Shown piece by piece: positions 11,831 through 22,715 of a stretch of 64,000 nt of DNA; within the stretch, counting starts at the first letter, position 1, and each line of letters opens with the position of its first letter. Source of the DNA: Glandiceps talaboti (lineage: Eukaryota > Hemichordata > Enteropneusta > Spengelidae); NCBI RefSeq assembly GCF_964340395.1, contig NC_135550.1, positions 10,218,408 through 10,282,407 of the forward strand. Direction: 5' to 3'. The notes beneath the pieces were generated by a model. That model ran no database searches. It was given only the letters and a program-made list of their open reading frames with translations, and was not told the origin of the DNA. The position numbers were made by a program, and so were the translations under genes.

Positions 11831-12599
11831 ACCGTAATGTTGGGTATAGAGTAGGCCTAGCAAAAACAAACCTATCTCTGATGGTTACCCCTCCCCTTAA
11901 AAATAAGGAACCAAACCTATCTCAGATGGTTGAAGATAAAATGTACATAGTTTTTATTTATTTATATCTTATTCAGTAATATGGAGACAGCTTGGACCCC
12001 TTTGGCAAGAATCGGTTCATTTTAGTTATTTATAAGTTTCACCTAGTTTGACCTTTGGTTTAGTTAAGTTTAGTCTGTTATTTTTGGTTTGGCTCAGAAG
12101 GGAGTTGTCCGAGTTTCACTACTGACCTTGCACAAAAATAAAAAGGTCTCTGGTTCCCTTTAATAAAACAGAGAGGAGTGTATCGAAATTAGGGCAGCGC
12201 CCTCAACCATGGCTCTGAGCGGTATGCAAAAAGGCAAAGCTAGGGGTCCGGCAAAGCCATCAGTTAGTAATAAGTAAAAAGTAATAGTCAGATCCTGGAT
12301 CCTGGATGAAGTCAGAAGCCTTTGGAAGAGCAATTGCCGGTGCAGCACGTACAGTGTCTTGGGAGAAAAGTTCTGAGACTCCTCCGAAATCAACCCTGGG
12401 ACATCGGATACCACTCCTCGGAACCCTGGGACCACAGATAGAATATCCTAGGAAGTTCTGCTGTACCGTCACCAGAAGATTTCAAGTATAGCTGGTAATT
12501 ACACTCTTTTATGCTTGTAGTAAAACTAGGCCCACAATCAGTCGTCACAGTGCATAAAAGGAAAACTAGTTTTCCTACAGAGTCAACGCCGCCACCTGG

Positions 12600-13290
12600 C
12601 AGCAACTGAAATCATTGGATTTATGCAGAACCATCACCAGGAGGGGATGCTCTGCAGGTAAATACAAACAACGTCAAATTCCCATTGTAGATGTGACAAT
12701 TGTCATCAATCACATGTCACCTGTTAAGAAGGCAAGAAATATTTGCCACAACAACCTCATTACAATTCCATTGACTTCAAATTATATAGTGAAAACTGTT
12801 CACCGTCCTGTGATCGCAAGATACAACCGCAAGTTCATCAGAACCCAATGACTGAACCTGCCATCGGTCGCAACAATATCATCCCTATTTCAACTCAGTC
12901 GGCTGTTTCTCTATCATCCAATAAAATAAAACAAGTGGCGGCATGCAACTTATACACCACCACGGTAAAGCCTCAAACCAGCACACCTGTATATGTAAAT
13001 GACAAATACATAAGTGCAGTGATGGACATTTTCCAGCGCCAATCCTGTTTGCTCACTATGAATCCATCAAATCTCATTACTGTGCCTACAGAGAATCTTC
13101 ATCACCAAGAGCTCAGAATGTCCAGTTTCCTATTATATATGGAATGCTTGCTCTGTAGAGAAGAAATTATAATCTGTCTCTGACTCGATAATGCAAAATA
13201 GAACTGATGTATTTGTGTTAACGGAAAATTAGAGCTTCTAGCGTCTGCCACATAGATTCCATGTCGACCACAGCCTTCATAATACATAAT
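12600..13290 (+). mobile_element. LINE relic, region leading into the endonuclease
   Basis: The end of this stretch translates, across more than one frame, into the beginning of an apurinic-type endonuclease domain (N-A-SV--K, SDSIMQNRTDVFVLTEN), as in CR1/L2-like LINE ORF2. The preceding open frames (12743-13183 and neighbours) would then be the ORF1/ORF2 leader. It is truncated, diverged and not active. Clade assignment is uncertain. Confidence 0.5.
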
Positions 13291-13295
13291 TTACA

Positions 13296-13960
13296 GTCGA
13301 GTGTACATTTATTACTGGTAGACCTCCGATCACTGAATGATAAAATCTTTGATGGATTTCAACGGAAGTGTATAACCTTACAGCATCTTGCATCTAATTT
13401 AGACGCCTTGGGCATAATATACAAGGATGTCATAAATCATCTTCACTCTGCTATCAAGGAACTTTGTCCACTCGATTCTGATGAAGGCTACAAAGCACAC
13501 AAAACTGCCATGGAAGGCCGTCGTTCAATATTCCTGAAGGCCACCTAAGGTACTTAGTTGATAATGGGTTTACTGCTGTGCAGATTGGCAGGATGTTGGG
13601 CATGAGTGAACACTCTGCGAGACAGAGGTGAGCTCTTGCGGGATTCGAATGAGTGACAGGTATTCAAGAGTTACTGATGAGGTCTTGGATCAAAATGTAA
13701 TGAGGGAAATATTGCAGAATTTCCCAAACTGTGGAGTCCGATGTGTGTCTGGTTTTCTGCAGCTTAGACAACTACGCATTCAGCATGACTGAATCAGGGA
13801 TTTGTGCTACAGAGTCGATGCCCAGGGCGTTTTAGCACGAGCTCTGGAGTTTCGACTTACTGAAAGAAGAACTTACAATGTGCATTCTCCCTTAGCCTTG
13901 TGGCATATTGATAGTAACCATAAATTAATTCGGCAAGTGTCTTGCAACAAAAGGTAAATG
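13296..13960 (+). mobile_element. integrase-core (DDE, rve-type) transposase relic
   Basis: It contains a helical N-terminal part (about 13340-13490), a GR-SFNIPEGHL-YLVDNGFTA stretch with a helix-turn-helix (VQIGRMLGMSEHSARQR), and then the start of an integrase core (SPLALWHIDSNHKLI near 13890-13930). This order matches a multi-copy family of invertebrate and fish genes whose core begins WHIDGNHKL. The copy is broken and ends before most of the catalytic core. Confidence 0.6.
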
Positions 13961-14079
13961 TATGTTACACTGAATAATCTCACTGCAGTGGTTGATGGGT
14001 GTTCGCAGTTGTGACCACCAGTAGAGCTGGAAGTCTAGATATTTGTAATTTCAGAAATGTCCATGCCAGAATTGCCATG

Positions 14080-14240
14080 GACTTTTCCAACTGAAAACGT
14101 TTGTCAGGGATTCTATGCTATAGTTCAGTCCCTGGACCCATGCTGTTTGGTCTGTACACAGCACCCCTTGAGGACATCATAACTAAGCATGGTTTAGGTA
14201 GTAGACAAAAGATGTCTGGTTGGTACCCCGGTGCCATCTA
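14080..14240 (+). mobile_element. LINE reverse-transcriptase fragment
   Basis: It reads as SVPGPMLFGLYTAPLEDII-KHGLG. This corresponds to the RT motif GVPQGSVLGPLLF-LY--PL-DII-KHG of CR1/L2-like LINEs, just before the expected YADD box, which is missing. About 160 bases survive. Confidence 0.7.
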
Positions 14241-14329
14241 AATAGTGGCTTAGACTGTAGTACGAGCTTAAAAATCCAAGTGTGAAGGCATCACTACAGT
14301 ACACTGGTCGGTTGAATATTAAGTATATG

Positions 14330-14830
14330 GTACACAAGAGAGGCAACTCAGAGACCCACATGAAGTTAGTCACTATGTGTCAGCAATATTCAGGTACCAG
14401 AAAGAAATGTCAGTTCGCTTCAGAACCCATGCTACCTTCATTACCATGGATGACAAAAACACAAGATAAAAGTTGGGGAACCTGGACATCTTGTATCAGC
14501 TGTTGAATGTGGAAAGCAAGTGCTTGTTGGTTCAGGTCAGAGCTTCCAAGTGTCAGATTGTGATTTCACTAAAAGTGGCACTGACACAAGTATAACACTG
14601 AAAGTGGATATTATGAGCAGCATTAAAGGTAGCTTTCTATAGAGGTAGCGTGTTTGCAGGAATTAAAGACAGCACATTCCAACGTTCATCAGCTGCCAAG
14701 ACATGCATTAGAAGTATGTCAAATACTACAGAAAGAAGATGACAACTGAGATGTTGTTAGCATACTCTGGTGGTGGACTTGATCACTGGGTTACTTACAA
14801 GTTAGTATGAGTGACTCTCATTGCAATGTT
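14330..14830 (+). pseudogene. relic of an unclassified multi-copy gene family (KVGEPGH...YSGGGLDH)
   Basis: Pieces in changing frames read MDDKN-IKVGEPGHLVSAVECGKQVLVGSG, SFQVSDCDFTKSGTDTSITL, SSIKGSFY-GSVFAGIKD and LLAYSGGGLDHWVTYKLV. They follow the order of a family of uncharacterised invertebrate proteins, recalled from memory, with VGEPGFPVAA, a DHDFTK block and YTDGGPDHR. The spaced acidic residues hint at an RNase-H-like fold, which is inference. The frame is interrupted several times, so it is unlikely to be functional. Confidence 0.5.
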
Positions 14831-15439
14831 CTTGGCACCTGAATGTCTGCATGGAGTTACAATACATTTAAATGGTTTATTTCATTTAGACTAAATGTTA
14901 TCTAACAAGAAGTGTATGTTACATTTCAGGTTCTTATGGCAGAGTTTTGAGAGATTTTAGTGTTGAATTGACTTTGTATCTCACCATTGATATTTAGAAA
15001 TAAAGTTAAAAGAGAGAAGAAATTCTTAAGAGTGGTTATTTCCAGCTTTCTTTTATGTGCAATCCCCGGGTACTGAGTCAGAAGTATTCCACAATCACTG
15101 TTGAAGATGTGCTGAGGGAGTGACTTTACCAGTGAGTGATCTTCAAAACCAGACAGTTCATCTTTCAGTCCAACTTGAAAATGGTAAGAGAGATGACAGA
15201 AACATGCCCTAACCTAGCTAAATTTGCATAGGTGGCTCTGGTGATTCCTGTTTCAACTGCTGGTAAGTAATGTAAACTATACATTACAGAGTCTATAACT
15301 GCAGATTGCACAGTGAGCTGAAATTTGAATGTGTATGATAGCGTGGTCATGATAAAAACAAAAGACAGTGTTGATATTAATAATCACTGTAAAGATGCAG
15401 ACAGTAGGTCTTATGATGATTAACACACTGAATGTTTTT

Positions 15440-15620
15440 TCCTATTTATTTTTCAGACTGTGAAAGGGGTTCAGTTCCCGAAGAGCATAAAGAGTGAACT
15501 GAGAAACACAGAAAGTTCTCAACAGCCATATGATGGTATCTGCAGAAGGACCAGCACCAAAAGACTTAAACTTCTCATGAGCAGTAACTATTTGGTCCAG
15601 CATGAAGAAGATTGATTTAA
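15440..15620 (+). pseudogene. coding-like fragment, unknown
   Basis: An open frame reads TVKGVQFPKSIKSELRNTES and QQPYDGICRRTSTKRLKLLM and ends near 15615. Its composition is coding-like, and it probably belongs to the same decayed element as 14330-14830. The long minus-strand frame over the same bases is likely the shadow. Confidence 0.3.
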
Positions 15621-16566
15621 AACTTTGAAATGTATTGGAATGACTAGATTTACAATGAACAAACTTAGAAGATGGCAATGAATTGTTTCTTGGCTATGTA
15701 ATAAAACATGATTAACTATGCTTTGGGTTAAACATTTTGTGAGGTACATATTTTCAGAATTGTCAGTATTTCATAATTCTGCATAATTATTTATGGAATA
15801 AACAAGTTTTGATTGTATAACTCCATGGCTTATTGTGTTATTTTACCCTATCTTTTGACATGTAATAGTTGTATAAAATTTACAAAGGTTGTAGTGTCCC
15901 TGTTTCCATGGTGATGACCTTTGACCCAAAGATATCTGCCCCTACCCACTTTTTCACCCAGGTTTGGCACCCTCCTATGCTTTTAGTCCGTGGAGAACAC
16001 TGATGTTGATGAGTAAAAGTGTACCATTAGTTCATTTACACCTGAAGAGTTTCTTACCATTCATTCTAGTATTTTTAATTATTGTCCTGAACCTAAGTCC
16101 CCCACCACTGCATTTGACCATACACAACCTCAGCTCCATTAGTAAGACTGTATGGCTTACACCATAAATTGAGCTCTTAGGTAACTTGTTAAAACAAAAC
16201 AAAAATTTGTACATGGATGGAAAATCCCAATACCTTTCCCAATATTCTGACTACTTTTCACATAATACAACAAATTTGCAATGGCAACACCAATTTTAAC
16301 TTAGAACACAAACATAAGACTTGATAAGTCATAAAGGGATGGAAATTACCGACCCCTTTCTTCCTAATTTTTTTATTTTATCTATTTATTTTGTTTTGCA
16401 TATTGATGTTGAAAAATAAGCAAGTTCAAACTTGTGATCGTAGAGAGCATCAGTTGTTACTGCAGCTGTTACTCCATATATGCTCTCACTATTGCTAGTG
16501 CACATATGTTGTGAACTGGTCAAAACCCCATGGTATACATGCCCAAGGAGGTGGTTTATTGCTTAA

Positions 16567-17500
16567 TTGAACACCTTTCTGCCTAATTATATCTCATACA
16601 GTTGCTTCAGCTTTTCCTTGACACTGAGTTTGAGATGTTTATTCCTTGTGAAGTCAAAACCTGTCAGAAGAATGTTCTGCTTTGCAACTGTGTGTCTAGT
16701 CACAGTTCTGTCCATCATCTGGAGTGTTTTGAAAGTGGTTTCCATTTTGCTGTCCAGGTACCATGCCACCAATGCACTGTCACTGTGTCAGATTCAACTG
16801 ATCTAATCTCATCAATCAATGGGATCTCTTTCCAATAGTCTGATGTTGCTGTAACAAACTGGCCAACCTCAAAATTCAGTGAATCATCTTGAGATTGATT
16901 GATCTCCTTACTCCGTTCTGAACAATGCGTGCCTGCATACACCTGCAAATATATATGAAAAAGAAACCAGAATTACACACTATGAAAGAGAACCTGAATG
17001 TTCTATTAACCCTGTGAGGCCCAGAGTGCCCAAAAGTGCTTTTATGGTTACTTTCTAACCTTCCCATATGCCATGTGGGAGCTACAGTGCATTGACACTT
17101 TTTTTTTCATTTGTCTAAGGTCAACAAATTCTTTCACATAGCAAATGGTTGATGTGTTTTATGAGAAGTGGTCATCATACATGTAAAACATCCACATACA
17201 AATGTCAGTTTGAATAGTAATATTTCATTTACCTTAGTGGTGGCATTCAAATGAAGTGTTCTCTTATGAAATAAGCAGAGAGCTTCCAAGACTTGAGGTT
17301 GAGCAACATTCTTCTCTACATCAGTTCTCAACTTCTTGTCCAGTATGGTTGATATGGTTGACAGTAGCAAGGGTAACTGTTCACTTTTAAAGTCATCCCA
17401 AAATTTCCTTTGTTGTTGGTTCACCACTCTCACAACACTGCTGCTACATCGTCGCAAACTCTGGTGTGCAAGAATGAACAAATCTGAATTCAAGAGCTGG
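16567..17500 (-). pseudogene. two-exon relic of an unclassified transposon-like gene
   Basis: Exon A (about 17500 to 17233) encodes a helical stretch (RKFWDDFKSEQLPLLLST, QVLEALCLFHKRTLHLNATTK) and ends at a GTAAA donor. Exon B starts at 16942 after TTTGCAG and continues in frame as VYAGTHCSERSKEINQ, FEVGQFVTATSDYW and VTVHWWHGTWTAKWKPL. It is followed in a second frame by ILLTGFDFTRNKHLKLSVKE. The compact beta-strand-rich part resembles a chromo/SH3-like small barrel. The intron is plausible, but the final part needs a frame change, so the copy looks broken. No ATG start was found. Confidence 0.5.
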
Positions 17501-17659
17501 GAGTTAATCCAGCATCAAATTGACATCTTTGTAAAAAAATACAAACTTTGATGTTGTACATTGTATTATTGTTAACTTTCCCTAGTAAATTTTCGATGAT
17601 GAAGAAGAACCATTTGATCCATGGAACCAACCACCTGTGGCAAGCAGTTGAAGCCAATC

Positions 17660-18473
17660 TAAAGCCTGTCCTGGAATTCCAGTGATCTGTAAATACACTG
17701 TCATCGGAGCATCAGTTGCTAGACGTAAGAGAACTTCCAGACCAGTCTCTTTCTAAGATGATATCCCAAGGCCTGAGGAAATTGATCCCATTGCTGGTTA
17801 TTCACAGTCTACCTGCAAATAAGTTCCAGCCAGGATGGGGAAATGAGGAAAGAAAACCGGAATGGTGGCCATGTGACATACCCCTTCGTAAATCCTAGCC
17901 ATCCACCAAAGTCACTACCAAGGAACCAGTCCTGGTCAGAGATGATGAAAAGTGTGGCAAGAAGTTGCTACGAACACCATGATGCTGTGCACTTGACAGG
18001 TGAGTACGACTCTAAACTTTAAGATTGTGATGTGTGGCACTTCCTTACAGTTCACCTGACCTCTTCAGAGTTTTTTGTTTGTTTTATGTTGTTGTGTTGT
18101 TGTTTTTTGTTTTTGTTTTGTTGTTGTTGTTTTGTTTTTTTGGGGGGGATGTATTTGTAGGCTTAGTATTGCCAACAAATTCAAACAAAATTACTATTAG
18201 GTCCACTCTTTAATTCTTACAGTGTAGGTTGGTAACCCAGCCACCAGTCAATTGTGGTCACCCTGGAATGCCTGTTTTTACAATGATTTGGTTATTTTAA
18301 TTCCATCTTATTTTGTCACTTTTAAAATTTTTAAAAAATCACAAGTTATCTTCTCTTCTATTACCAATTTCAATTTACTAATGTGACTTTTCCTTTTAGG
18401 TGATGTCGAAGATTTGTCACCATTAGAAGACCTAGGCGAGTTGTATAGTTGCAATCACACCAATACTTATTAA
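17660..18473 (+). pseudogene. NRF-1/Ewg-like DNA-binding domain fragment with spliced terminal exon
   Basis: The main exon runs from about 17685 to 17999. It reads LLDVRELPDQSLSKMI, GLRKLIPLLVIHSL, QPGWGNEERKPEWWPCDIP and then, after a one-base frame change in a C-run near 17880, FVNPSHPP, QSWSEMMKSVARSCYEHHD. This aligns with the second half of the NRF-1 (Ewg/P3A2) DNA-binding domain (AQLRAFIPEML, KPGWGKESCKPIWWPEDIPWANV, VSWTQALRTIVKNCYKQHG). A GTGAGT donor at 18000 and a CTTTTAG acceptor (exon from 18400) join in phase to GDVEDLSPLEDLGELYSC and a stop at 18471-18473. Canonical NRF1 is longer and less divergent. This is a second, NRF-1-like gene or a decayed copy of one. Confidence 0.6.
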
Positions 18474-18479
18474 ACTAAA

Positions 18480-20625
18480 AGCTAAATCAATAATATTTTC
18501 AGGACATGTGCGCTTTGGTATCGCAAATGTGTGTACCAAATTATAATGAATTTGAAACATGCATTCTTGAGATATATATAATTACCGAAAAACATTAATT
18601 ATGTAAATTGATCATTAATATTCATGTTTACAACCCATTTGAGAGTCTCAACAGCAGTCTTAGTGTTTACTTCAAATTGAGACTCAGTTGTAGTCGCATT
18701 TACCCAGTTGAGGGGGTCATACATACCTCCATCCCCTGCTAATTGTATATGTAGTCTTCACTCTTAAAAAATAAATGTATCTGCTGCCCACTTTGGCATA
18801 TGCAAGACCAAAATAAAGATGAATTAAAAATTCTACTGTACCGGCATGATACGACTGACGAGCTAGCAATGGTCTGTGACCCGTACAGAGTCCAGCTATG
18901 AGATGGAGGGATGGGGACTGTGGTCAAAGAAGGCCCTAAGGAGAGATGTGCGTAGTCATAACTTATTACATTACAACATACGAATGCCTTGTGTATCAAT
19001 TGCCATATTTTTTAAATTAGAGGCATTCATTTTTTTTCTGCCAGACTTGAAGACAATGTGAGGAGGCTGGAAAGTCGATGATATATGCATTCTCATCCAT
19101 GTAAACACTTGTTCGTACAGACAGTAAAGATACATTACATGTATGTATTCTATGAGTTGCGAAGAAATGAAGAGTAAAAAGAAGTGGATTGATTTGTTCA
19201 CTACAAATTGTGTCTAGTTACTGTGAATCTATAAAGTGGTCAATTCCAAGATACTCGATCCCGTCAAGTGCTCTCACTCAGACAATTTCACCAATGTGAA
19301 GGTAGAAGTTGAAATGAAAGTATATATACTGAAGTGTATGGCCTAAACACAAATCTCAAACTGAAAATAATCAAAGTAAAATAATACTACCGGTTGACAG
19401 AGTACCAAAACCAGCATTACAGGCCTACAGGTGTGTCCTAAGGTAGGACATATTAAAACCTGCAAAATCCCACCAGTGGCTACCAGTCGAGCGTCAAGCA
19501 TGGCATGCTATAGCTGCCAGTGTTCTTTCGCGGGTAATCCCACATGTGTAACGCCCCCAGCGGTCACAAAAATTCTGCGAGAGGTATACTAGTATATGTT
19601 TGATGGATATGTATCTGTCTGAAATTTCTGTGAGAGAGAGTGGCAATATTCGAAGATTTACAGTTGAGAAACAATTTTAAACGTCACCTCATTCTCTGGG
19701 ATTTATCATTTAAAACATTTACAGGAAGTCTATCTGTCGAACACTAGAGGGCAGGCTTCGATATACCACATCGCACTCAGGACTGGCACATGGCAAAGGA
19801 TCCAGACAAGGAGAACGAGCAGAATTTACGGCAGAGGAGAGCCAGTGGAGAAAATAATTTGGTGAATATTTTTTTCGCAGCTCTCCCCCCCCCCCTTCCT
19901 AGTGTTCTCAAAATATGCTACCCCACTGAACCCAAGAATTTCTGTAGCATTACCCCCCCCCCCCCCCGCATTCTGGCGATGTACAATCGTATGGTAAATG
20001 ACATTAAAATAAGTCACTGTGGCAATCGACTTTGATCAACGTCCAGAGATTTCTTTACAAATAGATAGATGTAGGTTTTGTAAGGAGGGATCTCACTTCT
20101 GTACACATAACCTATATTTGGAGCGAGATGCTTAGTCAGCAGGGTTTTTCCCTTCAATCTTTATATTTGGGCAGAAACAGCATCCCAATGATCCCTATGG
20201 CCCTAGTGGGATGTGTCCCCCTCCCACAGTGAGCACTGTTTGAAAATAAACATGTAGGAGGGCCATTAATAGAGGCATACACTTTCAAACCATAAAGTAA
20301 CTTGAAAAATTGTCACAGTTTTCATAATACATCTTTCCCATAACATTCCATACCATAAGCATATAGCTAGGAAAAAAAACTGCAGAAAATACTATCATTA
20401 AGTCAAAGATAAAAGTAGAAAGTTGAAAATACATAAACTGAATTCTTGCTCTGTGTATAAGTGTTTTTATGTCAATCATAATATGCTATGGAATTTTTTG
20501 GGAGAATAAATCATAGTCACTGTATATTGCAATCAACTGTAAACTTTATTGATCATTATCAAGAATACAATATACACAACCTGTATAACGTTTCTGACAT
20601 ACAAGGCACACAGTCTGAAGTGAAA
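18480..20625. other. intergenic stretch
   Basis: No gene is supported. At 19790 a plus-strand ATG frame (MAKDPDKENEQNLRQRRASG) runs for about 24 codons to a weak GTGAAT donor and then into poly-C. It could be a first exon but has no partner. C-homopolymer runs lie at about 19886 and 19953. Confidence 0.4.
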
Positions 20626-20631
20626 TACACT

Positions 20632-20917
20632 AGCCCCATCTACACATAGGTCGTCCTACCTGAGGCAGTCCCAAGTCCTACCTGAGGTAGGATAGATTTG
20701 TGTCTACACGTAGGAAGGTTACAGCGTAGATCTCATGCGTTCCGTCCTGACAGTACTATAGGACGAAGTCAGGAGGGTTTCAGGAAACCTCTCAAAGGTG
20801 TCCTAAGTCAGGACGGTTTCAGGACAGGTTCAGGACGCGTTTGCGTCCACACGCACTTCAAACTATCCTGAATCATACCTCAGGTAGGATTTTTAGTGCC
20901 GTGTAGACGGGGCTAAT
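20632..20917. mobile_element. MITE with TAGCCCCRTCTACAC ends
   Basis: The left terminus TAGCCCCATCTACACA (20632) returns inverted as TGTAGACGGGGCTA (about 20904-20917). The body is built of short repeated modules (CCTACCTGAGG, TCAGGACGG, TTTCAGGA), and part of it pairs (TACCTGAGGTAGGAT against ATCCTACCTGAGG). TA flanks both ends. It is about 286 bases long with no coding capacity. Confidence 0.8.
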
Positions 20918-21587
20918 GTACATTTTCAAGTATGGTGGCATAAACATAATGACAAAATGTACACCATTGAATCTTTAAAACAAACTTCAAATCACACAAC
21001 AGTGTACCCATGTATGGATAAAGAACAATTGTGTAGACAACAATCATTGGCGTTCGATATGCAATTGCACGTTTTTTGTGTTTCTGATATGTTGGTCTGT
21101 GACTATAGTATATACTTTATTGTAAATATAGTGATGCTGTGGTTGTAGGTATTCAAATATAATATTATTAAAACTGAGCATTAGTTTACTTTCATCTCCT
21201 GTTAATATCAGATCGGTTCAATTGTTCATATAGAAAGGTATGTAAGAATAATGAGTAATGGTAAACACGGTACAATTTTATTTTTACCTCGACTAGACTC
21301 ATAGTTGAACTATAATCCTATATAAATTATAAGTTCCCAAGCTCACTATCCTGTTTACAGCTTTTATGGTATATTAAACGGAATATACCATAAGTGATAG
21401 ACAGGTTATCAACTCCCTGGGGAAACATTCAATCCATTGCAGCCTCTATTTTCATACAGGATTAAATCTTTCACAAAACAACCGATGTTCTATAGGTGCT
21501 AATATCTACAACTTGGTTGACTGGCCACAGTAGTTGTTTTAAAATGTCACAAAAGGACTTTAGCCAAATAGAATGAAACAAATAGAA

Positions 21588-21662
21588 GCAACTGGGCTTG
21601 AACCCGGAAACTGAAGATTCCAAGCCCGCCACTCTATTAAACATTCAACCATCACGACTAAA
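21588..21662 (-). repeat. tRNA-derived sequence, probable SINE head
   Basis: The minus strand carries an A-box-like TGGTTGAATG and a good B box (GGTTCAAGCCC) about 40 bases later. The acceptor and anticodon stems do not pair well enough for a working tRNA, so a tRNA-derived SINE or tRNA pseudogene is more likely. Confidence 0.45.
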
Positions 21663-22645
21663 ACGTGTAAACACACTACCAGTTAGTCAGTAAAATAAAG
21701 AAAACATAATAAAAACAGTAATGCAGAACATCTATTTCAAATACTATGAATTATAAATTTCAACAATAGTAAAAACAACATATTAAATCACTTTAATATA
21801 ATAACAATTCGGAAATAAATGTATATATATTTCTCATTCGTAACATTTCACTTCTTAAACTGAAGTAACAGAATACAGACTTTATGGTAATGCACTAATA
21901 AATATTGTATAGACTGAGATAGATAAGACATGTTTTAAGGTCAGGAGACAAATTACAGAGAGTATATCAGCTAGCTCATAAACTAGGATTGTGTTCAACT
22001 ATATAGTTGTCTTCATTGACATATCAAACTCTAACCACAAACACAAACTTGTGCCAGGTTTTAATCTTGTACAACATGTTAAATTGACAGTATGGTTAAA
22101 TGACAGTGGTTTGTCTTTTCTTGTTTACCATTCAACAAGGTAGTTGGTTGTAACTGTTGTATGATAACTGTGAAAGTCTGCAAACTGGCATTATTGGTTT
22201 AAAAGGGCGAGGCAAGTAGTTACCATAGAGATAACTATGCGGTTAACTGTGTAGTCTTTTCAAAATATATGATTTTCAAATAATAAAAACAAGCATCTGT
22301 TGTCATTATCATACTTTTAATGGCTGTCTAACCCCCCCCCCCTCTCTCTCTCCCTTCCTCCCTCCTTCCCTCCCTCCCCCTTGAGAATTGGTGGTTATTT
22401 CTGATTTAGAAGCCAGCAGAAGTAAACAGATACCAACATCCCACCATCACTAATATTCATGCAAATAAAAATGCATGTACATATTTAAGAAAATATGAAA
22501 TATAAAACATATAGATCGTTGGGATATCTATAAAGGCACATAAACAAAGGCAGGTTTGTTCAAAAACTTACCATTAATATTAGTGCAAGATAATAACTTT
22601 CTCCTGATCAATATCAATGAAACATAAACCCTTCATTCTTTGTTA

Positions 22646-22655
22646 TTATTATTAA

Positions 22656-22714
<59 letters not shown>
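22646..22714. repeat. (ATT)n microsatellite
   Basis: About 22 ATT units in tandem. Confidence 0.95.

Positions 22715-22715
<1 letters not shown>

Noticed and set aside
15442-15678. 78-codon minus-strand frame
   Set aside because: No ATG context or homology; the plus-strand frame over the same bases is more coding-like.
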